DNA of 64,000 bases, taken from contig CP108400.1 of the NCBI GenBank assembly GCA_045039925.1, positions 7,006,001 through 7,070,000 of the forward strand, in the 5' to 3' direction. The translations under genes were made by a program, and so were the position numbers. The DNA is from Yinghuangia sp045039925. Its GTDB lineage: Bacteria > Actinomycetota > Actinomycetes > Streptomycetales > Streptomycetaceae. This document shows, piece after piece, positions 54,596-63,000 of the stretch. Under the pieces are notes generated by a model. That model was not told where the DNA came from and did not search any database. It saw nothing but the letters and a program-made list of their open reading frames with translations. Position 1 is the stretch's first letter. Each line of letters opens with the position of its first letter.

Positions 54596-57500
54596 TCATC
54601 GGCCCAGGTGCACGTACGGCGCCCAGTTGGCCGGCGACCGCGGGTACCGTCGGCGCAGTCCGCGGACGACCTGGTTGAGGTGGCGGGCCGCGTCGGCGGT
54701 GTCCACTCCGCCGCCGAACCGCCGGAGTGAGCGGTAGAAGGCGCCCGTCAGTCGGGCCGAGGTGGGGTCGTCGGCCTGCCACAGGGACGCGACGACCTGC
54801 GGGTATCCGGCGACCAGGAAGCCCGCGGCGAGATGGAGCGCCTCGTCCGGCAGGCGGTCCGCGCGGGCGGTGTGGCACACGGCCAGGACCGCGAGGTCGG
54901 CATTCGACAGCTTCTGCCGGGACACGTCGAGCACGCTCAGCCGCCGGCCTTCGGCCAGGATGAGGTGGCTTGCGGAGGGGTCGGCGGAATCGCTGACCCC
55001 ATGGCAGGCGAAGTGCGCCCACCGCGCGTCCCGGAGGCGTTCGAGGACATGCGCGGGATCGGCCCGGTCGCCGTCGATGACCTCCGCCCCCGTCATGGTG
55101 CGTCCGACGGCCGCGACATCGTCTCTGGCGGCGCCCGCGCGCCCGCTGCCGCCGGTGGGCTGCGTGACGATCACGGCGCCGCCGCCCGCGGTCGGCGCGG
55201 CCGACTCCCGGGCGTACCGCAGGACTCGGACGGTCGGCGTGTACGAGCTTGCCACGTGGTCGAGCACCGTTCTGCGCCGGGCGAGGTCACCAGGCCGCTG
55301 ATATCCGGCGGCGTGCAAGGGCAGGTACGCGAGCGGCCCCGACGCGGACCACCACAGGCGTGGGATCGCCCGAACGGGTGTGTCCTCGGCGAACGGCTTG
55401 TCTAACCCCAGGGAGTCCAGGACCGGTTCCGCGATGGCGTCCCACATCCATTCCAGCGTTGTGAAGATCGTCTCGCGGGCCCGGTCGTGCTCCTCGACGG
55501 TCGGGGCCGGCCGGTCCGGCGCCGCCCGGCGCCGCAGGTTGACGGCCGCCAGGAAGGCGCGGGCGCGCAGCGCGATCCTGGTCTCGTCGAGGTCGGGCAG
55601 TCGCCGGGTCCGGATCCCGGTCGGCGTGACCAACAGCGCGTCGCAGCGCAGGCGGTCGATGTTGATCAGGACGATCGGCCCGTCCGCGGCCTCGGCGCAC
55701 ATCTCGGTCTCGGCGGGCGGACGCAGGAATCCGGCGAACCGGTCACCACATCCGCGGATCCGGTCCAGCAAGCCCTCCCAGTTGCGGCCCGCCGCGTGCC
55801 GGCGTCGCAGGCCGTCCAGGGAACTGTCCGCGGCGGCCTCCAACTCGTCGCTGAGCCGCCGCAGTTCCGCCAACTCGCGGGCCAGCGCGGGGTGCGCGGC
55901 GGCCAAGTCCCGTTCGTCGGTGCGGGAGTCGAGCTGATGCGAGAGCAGGACCGCGCGCCCTTGCTCCAGGATGCCCACGGCCACGCCGGGGCGTTCCGCC
56001 TCCAAGGCCACCGCGCACCCGGTCCGGCTGATGCTGGCGCCCGTGAGGCTGTCGGGCCGTCCGGCCTCGGAGTCCGTGGCGGCCACGGCCCCGGCGGCGA
56101 CGTCCGCGTCAGCCGGGGTGTCGAGATGCGCCCAGGGGTATCGGGCCCCGTGCAGCGCGTCCTTCAGGATGCGCTGCCGATGGCCGTGGCCGTGCGCGCC
56201 GGCGGCCAGCCGCGGAAGTGTCTCCACCGCGCGGGCGGCCGCGTCCGTCGCGGCATTCCAGTCACCGCGCTTGAGGGCCGCCCGCATCGCCGTCCGGGCG
56301 GCGGCGAACCGGCCCGGCGGAAGCGGGTCGTCGGCCATTTCCGCGTGCAGATCCGCCTCGGCGCGCCGGGCCCCGTCCAGGTCGCCGCGCGCAACGGCGT
56401 CGCCGACCTCCGCCCACGACGTGAGTTGTCCGACGATGCGCTCGCGCAGCGGCCCCTCGCCGATCAGGTCCGGAGCCTGCGCGAGGCGGGCGGAGGCGCG
56501 CGCGACGCTCTCACTCGCCTCGGCCGCGAGCCCCGGGTCCTGGACCAGGCCGGCGTACGTGCTCAGCACCTGCCCGAAAGCCAGTTCGGCGTACGCCCGT
56601 TCCGTGGATCCCGCCGGCGTCCTGGCGATACCCGCGCGCATGTCCGGAAGCGACCGGGCGACGAGGGCGTGGTTGCCGGACATCAGCCCCTGCTTCGCCC
56701 GCGTGACGGCGACCTCGCTGTTCAGCCACACGTACCGGTCGCTGCCGGGCGTCAGAAGCGCCAGGGATCCGTCGCCGACGCCCACGGCCTCCTCCAGCGA
56801 GTGCGACACGGAATCCGCATCGGCCAGTGCCAGGGCACAGAGGGTGGACATCAGCACCGTGGTGACGTGCACCGCGAGGTCGCTGTCCGGGCGCGCGGCC
56901 GCAAGGCACTCCCTGAAGCGTTCTTCGGCACGACGCAGCAGGAGCGGGTCGAGTGCGTGCAGACTCTCGATGTGGATGGCGGCCAGGTCCGCGAGAGTGG
57001 CGTGTTCGGCGGGCGTGAGTGCCCCGCCGTCCTCGACCCGCGGGGGCGGGTCCGGGTAGTCCGGGACGCGTGGCGGCGGGACCGTCCGCCCGGTCCGCGC
57101 ACCTGCGCGCGATCCGGGCGGCGGAAGATCCTTGTCGATGTGCACGGGCGGCAGGCTCGGCAGGAACCAGCGCGCTTCGCGCATGAGCTGCACGAGCCCG
57201 TCCCCGAACCACCGGGGCATGCAGCGCACCATCTGAGCGGCCTGGCGCGCCCCTTCGCGCTTCTGGGCGAGGTGGGGCCGCATCGGGTGCTGCGCCGGCA
57301 GTTCGCGCTCCAGATCCGCCCAGCACCGGTCGGCGCGGACGAGGTCGTCCGCGTTCCAGTCGAGCAGCGCGCGCATGCCCAGCGCGCCGCCGAGGTTCAT
57401 CGCGTACATGCCGTGGTCGTCGGGCATGCCGTGGTCTCGGTACGCCTCCAGGTGGACGATCGCCTCGTCGACGGTGGCGTGCTCGGGAGACGCGGTGAAC

Positions 57501-58312
57501 GAGGACATCAGGGCCACGGCCAGTGCCAGATGCACACTGCGCACCTCGTGCCGGTCCGAGAGGCCGAACCGGTCGGCGGCGGCCAGGGCCAAGCGCCCGC
57601 CGCGCACGGACAGTTCCGTCGCCGTGCGGTCGCCCGGACTGCTCCGCAGCCACGTCGCCCCGGCGAGCGCCACGACGCGCCCAACGCCCACGGCGTCTAC
57701 ATGGCGGCCGTCGCCCAAGCACTCCAACGCCTCCCGCGCGACACGCCACACGGCCGCCGCGTCTCCCGCGTCGGTGCCCGTCTCGCGGCGGATCAGCGAC
57801 GCATGCACGAGTCTGCCCAGCAGCGCCGACCGCGTCGGATCGTCCCGCGGCAGCGCGTTCGCCAGGGCGAGGACGTGGTCCTCGATGGGGTCGGCCGGCC
57901 GGAAGGGCTGCTGCGCGGGCATGTCGGGGTACGCGGCCGCGACGGCGACCTGGTCGTACGTCGGCCGCTGCGCCGTCTCGGCGGCGAGCTGATGGTCGAC
58001 CTCGGCGCTCAGTCGCAGGTCTCCGAAGACGTTCTCGACGGTGCGTTCGGCCAATTGCAAGTGCAGTACCAGGCGGGGGCGTTCGGGGGCGTTCCGGTCG
58101 ACGCTGTGCAGCGCGTGGTCCATGACGGCCACCGCGGCCACCGCGGGGGCCTTGCCGCCCCCGTTCCACGACCTGCGGACCAGCTCCTCCGCGGCGGCGA
58201 GCCACCCCGAGGGGATCGGACCCGCCGCGTCCAGCGTCCGCGTGATCTCCGCGACGGCCGTCAGCCCGAACCGCGCCAGCATGCGCTCTGCCGCGGCGTG
58301 CAATTCGGCCAT
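54596..58312 (-). CDS. Large TPR-like/CHAT-domain protease protein
   Basis: This 1238-residue protein has a long helical N-terminal and middle part with loose TPR character. The C-terminus is a caspase-like CHAT peptidase domain: catalytic His in HFACHGVSDS (about 1104), Cys in LAVLAVCHTARAD (about 1146) and the closing NWAPYVHLG. CHAT proteases are activated by upstream sensors in bacterial conflict and cell-death systems, for example cleaving gasdermins or acting with TPR/NTPase partners. ATG 58310-58312 is the start. Its own sensor could be the helical region. The complementary strand is open but a shadow. It lies 95 bases from the convergent membrane-protein gene. Confidence 0.88.
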   Translation of the reverse strand: MAELHAAAERMLARFGLTAVAEITRTLDAAGPIPSGWLAAAEELVRRSWNGGGKAPAVAAVAVMDHALHSVDRNAPERPRLVLHLQLAERTVENVFGDLRLSAEVDHQLAAETAQRPTYDQVAVAAAYPDMPAQQPFRPADPIEDHVLALANALPRDDPTRSALLGRLVHASLIRRETGTDAGDAAAVWRVAREALECLGDGRHVDAVGVGRVVALAGATWLRSSPGDRTATELSVRGGRLALAAADRFGLSDRHEVRSVHLALAVALMSSFTASPEHATVDEAIVHLEAYRDHGMPDDHGMYAMNLGGALGMRALLDWNADDLVRADRCWADLERELPAQHPMRPHLAQKREGARQAAQMVRCMPRWFGDGLVQLMREARWFLPSLPPVHIDKDLPPPGSRAGARTGRTVPPPRVPDYPDPPPRVEDGGALTPAEHATLADLAAIHIESLHALDPLLLRRAEERFRECLAAARPDSDLAVHVTTVLMSTLCALALADADSVSHSLEEAVGVGDGSLALLTPGSDRYVWLNSEVAVTRAKQGLMSGNHALVARSLPDMRAGIARTPAGSTERAYAELAFGQVLSTYAGLVQDPGLAAEASESVARASARLAQAPDLIGEGPLRERIVGQLTSWAEVGDAVARGDLDGARRAEADLHAEMADDPLPPGRFAAARTAMRAALKRGDWNAATDAAARAVETLPRLAAGAHGHGHRQRILKDALHGARYPWAHLDTPADADVAAGAVAATDSEAGRPDSLTGASISRTGCAVALEAERPGVAVGILEQGRAVLLSHQLDSRTDERDLAAAHPALARELAELRRLSDELEAAADSSLDGLRRRHAAGRNWEGLLDRIRGCGDRFAGFLRPPAETEMCAEAADGPIVLINIDRLRCDALLVTPTGIRTRRLPDLDETRIALRARAFLAAVNLRRRAAPDRPAPTVEEHDRARETIFTTLEWMWDAIAEPVLDSLGLDKPFAEDTPVRAIPRLWWSASGPLAYLPLHAAGYQRPGDLARRRTVLDHVASSYTPTVRVLRYARESAAPTAGGGAVIVTQPTGGSGRAGAARDDVAAVGRTMTGAEVIDGDRADPAHVLERLRDARWAHFACHGVSDSADPSASHLILAEGRRLSVLDVSRQKLSNADLAVLAVCHTARADRLPDEALHLAAGFLVAGYPQVVASLWQADDPTSARLTGAFYRSLRRFGGGVDTADAARHLNQVVRGLRRRYPRSPANWAPYVHLGR

Positions 58313-58517
58313 CCGGGGCCCCTGTCCGTGGACTCGGTGATGCGGAGACGGGACGAGCCGGCGGCTTCGCTACCGATGGCGTCACGGTAGCCGGGCACAT
58401 GTCACGCCGTCGGGGATGCCGGAGATTGACCGCTGTCGTGAGGTTCAAGGCGCAACTGTGTGTCGGAACCGCTTGGTTCCTCGACGCTTTGCGGCTCCTA
58501 CTGACCGGGCTGCCGGA

Positions 58518-58560
58518 AGCCCCGAAGCAACCGGTGCTTGGGGACCGGTGCTTCGGGGCT
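58518..58560 (-). terminator. Terminator of the secreted repeat-protein gene
   Basis: AGCCCCGAAGCA (58518-58529) pairs with TGCTTCGGGGCT (58549-58560), and ACCGGT elements pair inside. It lies immediately after the gene that ends at 58568, upstream of the CHAT gene. Confidence 0.75.
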
Positions 58561-58567
58561 CTCGACG

Positions 58568-59755
58568 TCAGCTCTCGGGGATGTACGCGGCGCAGGTGGT
58601 GAAGGCGTTGTCCTTCACGCACTCGAACACCTCGTTCCAGCGGCTGGAGTTGTCGGCCGCGGCATCGGCCAGGGTGTCGGCGCAGGACGCGTCGGCCAGG
58701 CCCCAGAAGGATCCGTCGGGCCAGCCGGCCTGTTCGGTCCTGGTCGCGATGGCGTCGAGGCACTCCGTGGAGGGGTCGTACTGCTTGACCTCTTCGAGGA
58801 ACTCCAGGTACTCGGGGTTCTGGAGCGCGCCGGCGGCGTCGTCCAGGGTCTGCTGGGCCGCTTCCTTCTCCTGCGGCGACGCGTTCGGGTCCTGCACGGT
58901 GGCCAAGGCCTGGGTCCTGCGCTCCAGAGTGTCCTGGATCTTCTTCTTGTCCTCTTCCTTCGGCGGCGCCGTCTTCGGGTCCGCGAAGGCGACGAGGCCC
59001 GCGCTGATTATCTTGACGTTCCGTACGAGGGCCGCCTTCGCCTCCACCGTCAACGTCTTGTCCTGGAGCTGCGACGCGACCTTCGCGAGAGCTTCGCCGA
59101 GTTGCAGGTAGAAGGTCTTGTCCGTGGCCGACGTCTTCGGGTCATGGGCCAGCTTCATTGCCGCGTTGGCCCCGTCCACCGCCGTCAGGAGGGTGGCCCG
59201 GTCCTCGGGTGTCGTCGCCGGGTCGTTGATGGCCTTCACGGTTTTGTCGAGCTCGGCCACGTACGACTCGTACGTGGCCTTGTCCGCCGGCGTGGTGGCC
59301 GGATCCGCGATCGCCGCCGCCGCCTTGTCGAGGTTCTCCTTCAGCTGCTTCTTGACGTCGTCCGGAACGTCGAGCTTCGCTATCTGCTCCTCCAGAGCCT
59401 TCTTCTGCTCGGGCGGCACCAGGTTCTGGATGGCGGGACTGGACGACGACTCGTCCGACGGGGTGCTCGGGCCGTCCTCCTCGGGGGCGCCCGGATCGGC
59501 CGACGAAGGCCCGTCGGGCTCGGCCGGGGTGTTCGGCCCGTCGGGCTCGGGTGCGCCGGGGTCAGGCGCGTCCGGTTGGTCCGGCGGGTCGGGCGGGTCC
59601 GGCGGGTCCGGGGGCGGGGTGTCGGCCGGGAGCGCGGCCGGGGACGCGGCCGGCGCGGCGCCCGCGGTCATCGCGGTGACCGGTAGGGCGAGGGCGACGG
59701 CAAGGCATGACGTGCCGATGACGCGGGAGAGCTGGTGACGGGCGGTTTTGGGCAT
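58568..59755 (-). CDS. Secreted protein with tandem helical repeats
   Basis: This 395-residue preprotein has a signal peptide (SRVIGTSCLAVALALPVTAMTAGAAPA). A Pro/Asp-rich linker of PDPPDPPDQPDAPDPG type follows. A helical domain of about five imperfect repeats then begins with DPATTPADKA or a variant (NDPATTPEDRA, HDPKTSATDKT, FADPKTAPPKEEDK, QDPNASPQEKE), spaced 27 to 40 residues. The C-terminal 60 residues have four cysteines (STECLDA, ASCADT, FECVKD, TTCAAY) and probably two disulfides. No family is recognised with certainty. ATG 59753-59755 has a weak GGA upstream. It sits between the CHAT gene and the TPR gene. Confidence 0.75.
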   Translation of the reverse strand: MPKTARHQLSRVIGTSCLAVALALPVTAMTAGAAPAASPAALPADTPPPDPPDPPDPPDQPDAPDPGAPEPDGPNTPAEPDGPSSADPGAPEEDGPSTPSDESSSSPAIQNLVPPEQKKALEEQIAKLDVPDDVKKQLKENLDKAAAAIADPATTPADKATYESYVAELDKTVKAINDPATTPEDRATLLTAVDGANAAMKLAHDPKTSATDKTFYLQLGEALAKVASQLQDKTLTVEAKAALVRNVKIISAGLVAFADPKTAPPKEEDKKKIQDTLERRTQALATVQDPNASPQEKEAAQQTLDDAAGALQNPEYLEFLEEVKQYDPSTECLDAIATRTEQAGWPDGSFWGLADASCADTLADAAADNSSRWNEVFECVKDNAFTTCAAYIPES

Positions 59756-60081
59756 GGCGATTCCAGGTGCGTGGCGGCGTGGCTGCTCTGCCGTTGCGTC
59801 GGCTCGGCCCTGGGGCGGCTCACGAGTCACCGGAGAACGCGCAGTCAACGGTGGGCAGGTAGGACAACTCCCATGCTTCGCCCCCCGCCAACCCCTCGCA
59901 ACCCAGGCGTTGGGTCCGGCGGGCGCGATCGGGGACCGCGTTTGCCGGGGTGCCGGGCGAGGACGGGGCCGTACAACTCCCGAAACCGCTCGGCGGCGGC
60001 ACTGCGGCCTCGGGCGGCCTGCGGCTGCCGCTGCGACGTCGTCTGCATCGCGGTTGCCGGCGCAGACGCGGTTCCGCCCCC
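59756..60081 (-). other. Gap between the secreted protein and the TPR gene
   Basis: This 326-base gap has no supported gene. Two minus-strand frames of 60 to 67 codons are open in it; they are Pro/Arg-rich and have no ribosome sites. It presumably carries the promoter of the secreted repeat protein and the 3' end of the TPR gene. Confidence 0.4.
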
Positions 60082-63000
60082 CTACTTCTGCTTCAAACCG
60101 GGCTCCGGTCGTTCGGCGGCATCGGCGGCATCGGGGCCGGGGCTGCGCGCCTCGTGCTGTCGGTTCGCCAGGCCGTCGCGGGCAAGCCGCGTGTGCGAGT
60201 GATCGGGGCCCAACACACGTTCGAGATCGGGGAGCAGCTGCCCGTACGCCTCCACGGCCGCCGGCGCATCGCCCGCCTCACCGGCCCAGTGCGCGAGGTT
60301 GTTGCGCAGCACCAGCGTGTGGTGGTCGTCCGGGCCGAGCAGTTCGTCGGCCTCGACCACGAGCCTGGCGGCGGCGTACGCGGCCGCGGCACTGTCGCCC
60401 GCCTGCCCCTGCTCGTAGGCGAGCCGACTGCGCGCGACGAGATCGAGCGCGCGGTCGAACGCCCGCCGCAACGCCAGTTCGGCAGCCTGGGCCTTGACCT
60501 GGTCCCTCCAGCGGGTGACGTACCCGCGGCAGGCGACGGTTTCGGGGTGGTCGGGGCCGAGGGTGCGCTCGTGGTCCGCGAGAACGTCCGCGTACGTGGC
60601 TGCCGCTCCCGCGGCGTCGCCGGTCTCGCCGAGCCAGTACGCGAGGTTGCCCCGGGTGGTGAGGGTGCTGGGGTGGTCGGCTCCGAGGACGCGTTCGCGG
60701 TCCGGGAGGAGTTCGGTGTAGGCGGCGATGGCGGCCGAGGGGTCGCCGGCCTGGCCGAGCCAAAAGGCGTGGCTGTGGCGCGCGGCCAGGGTTTCGGGGT
60801 GGTCGGGGCCGAACGTGCGCTCGTGGTCCGCGACAACGTCGGCGTACGTGGCCGCCGCTTTGGCGGCCTCCCCGGCCTGGCCGAGCCAGTACGCGAGGTT
60901 GCCGCGGACGGTGCGGGTGTCGGGGTCGTCCCGTCCCAGGACGCGTTCGCGGTCCGGGAGGAGTTCGGTGTAGGCGGCGACGGCGCCCGGGATGTCGCCG
61001 GCTTCGCCGAGCCAGTGGGCACGGCGGTGGCGGGCGTTGAGGGTTTCGGGGTGGTCGGGGCCGAGCGTGCGCTGGTGGTCCGCGAGGACGCCCCCGTACA
61101 TGGCGGCCGCTCCCGCGGCGTCGCCGGCCTCGCCGTGCCAGTGGGCGAGGTTGTGGCGGGCAGCGCGCGTGTCGGGGTGGCCGGATCCGTGGACGTGTTC
61201 CTCCGCTGCGAGGAGTTCGGTGTAGGCGGCGACGGCGCCCGGGATGTCGCCGGCTTCGCCGAGCCAGTGGGCGTGGTTGTGGCGGGCGGTGAGTGTCTCG
61301 GGGTGGTCGGGGCCCCGCGAACGCTCGCGGTCGGCGACAACGTCCGTGTACCTGGCTGCCGCTCCGGCGGCGTCCCCGGCCTCGCCGAGCCAATACGCGA
61401 GGTTGCCGCGGGCGGTGCGGGTGTCGGGGTGGTGGGGGCCGAGGACGCGTTCGCGGTCCGCGAGGAGTTCGGTGAACGCGGTGACGGCGGCCGGGACGTC
61501 GCCGGCTTCGCCGAGCCAGTAGGCGAGGCTGTGGCGGATGGCGAGGGTGCCCGGGTGGTCGGCTTCCTGGACGCGTGTGTAGTCGGTGAGTAGTTCGCGG
61601 AGTTCGGCGGCGGCTGTGCCGGGGTCGCCGGCTCTGCCGCGGAGGTCGGCCAGGTGGTGGCGGGTGTCGAGGGTGTCGGGGTGCTCGGCGCCGAGCATGC
61701 GTTCGCGGTCCGGGAGGAGTTCGGTGTAGGCGGCGATGGCGGCTGCGTGGTCGCCGGCCTCGCCGAGCCAGTGCGCGAGGTTGCTGCGGGTGGTGTGGGT
61801 GTCCGGGTGGTCGGCTCCCAGGATGTGCGTGTAGTCGGTGAGTAGTTCGCGGAGTTCGGCGGCGGCTGTGCCGGGGTCGCCGGCTCTGCCGCGGAGGCCG
61901 GCCAGCTGGTGGCGGCCGTCGAGGGTGTCGGGGTGGTCGGGTCCGAGGGTGCGTTCCTGTGCCGAGGCGAGTGCTGCGTACGTGGCTGCCGCCTCCGCGG
62001 CGTCTCCGGCTGCGCCGAGCCGGTGGGCGAGGCTGCGGCGGGTCGCGAGGGTGTCGGGGTGGTCGGGCCCAAGGACGCGTTCGCGCTCCGCGAGGAGTTC
62101 GGTGTAGGCGGTGACGGTGGCTGCGTGGTCGCCGGCCTTGCCGAGCCAGTACGCGAGGTTGCCCCGGGTGATGAGGGTGTCGGGGTGGTCGGGTCCCAGG
62201 ACGCGTTCGCGGTCCGGGAGGAGTTCGGTGTAGGCGGTGACGGCGGCCGGGACGTCGCCGGCTTCGCCGAGCCAGTGCGCGAGGTTGCTGCGGGTGATGA
62301 GGGTGTCGGGGTGGTAGGGCCCGAGCACGCGTGTTTGGTCGGTGAGCAGTTCGCCGAGTCCGGTGGCGGCTGCGTCGGCGTCGCCGGCTTCTCCGCGCAC
62401 GGCAGCGAGGCTGTGGCGGCTGCTGAGGGTGTCGGGGTGGTCGGGTCCCAGGACGCGTTCGCGGTCCGCGAGGAGTTCGGCATGTTCGACGGCGCCGGCC
62501 GAGAGGTCGCCGGCCTCGCCGAGCCAGCGGGCGAGGTTGTGCCGGGTGATGAAGGTGTCGGGGTGGTCGGGGCCCAGGACGCGCACGTAGTCGACGAGCA
62601 CTTCGCGGAGTTCGGTGGCGGCGGTGCCGGGGTCGCCGGCCTTGCCGCGGAGGTCGGCCAGATTGTGGCGGCAGGTGAGGGTGTTGGGATGGTCGGGTCC
62701 CAGGACGCGTTCGCGGTCCGGGAGGAGTTCGGCGTAGGCGGTGACGGCGCCCGGGAGATCTCCGGCCTCTGCGCGCCAGCGGGCGAGGCCGCCGCGCGCG
62801 GCGAGGGCGCCGGCGTGGTCGGCGCCCAGGACGCGCATGTAGTCGGCGAGTAGTTCCGTATATGCGGCGAGCACTCCCTGGAGGTCGCCTCGTCTGCCCG
62901 TGAGGTCGGCGAGTTGCTCACGCGTGTCGAGTGTGGAGGGGTGGTCGGGGCCGAAGATGCGGAGCCGGTCGGCGAGGAGTTCCTCGAAGGCCGCGGTCGC

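Noticed and set aside
52902..55022. Upstream continuation of the MGDRANV gene frame
   Set aside because: Overlaps the supported plus-strand genes at 53199 and 53565; only the part after ATG 52901 resembles a protein.
55487..58390. 967-codon plus-strand frame opposite the CHAT gene
   Set aside because: The CHAT gene is supported by catalytic motifs; this frame has none and is Arg/Gly/Val-rich.
59820..60048. Two small minus-strand frames between the secreted protein and TPR genes, considered as an FxSxx-COOH peptide linked to NB-ARC-TPR systems
   Set aside because: The C-termini (FSGDS and LPAHR) do not fit FxSxx, and no ribosome sites or FxsB/FxsA maturase genes are visible nearby.
60541..62900. 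Assembly artefact from collapsed repeats
   Set aside because: The frame stays open throughout and units differ by many substitutions, so the array looks genuine, although exact copy number could be misassembled.
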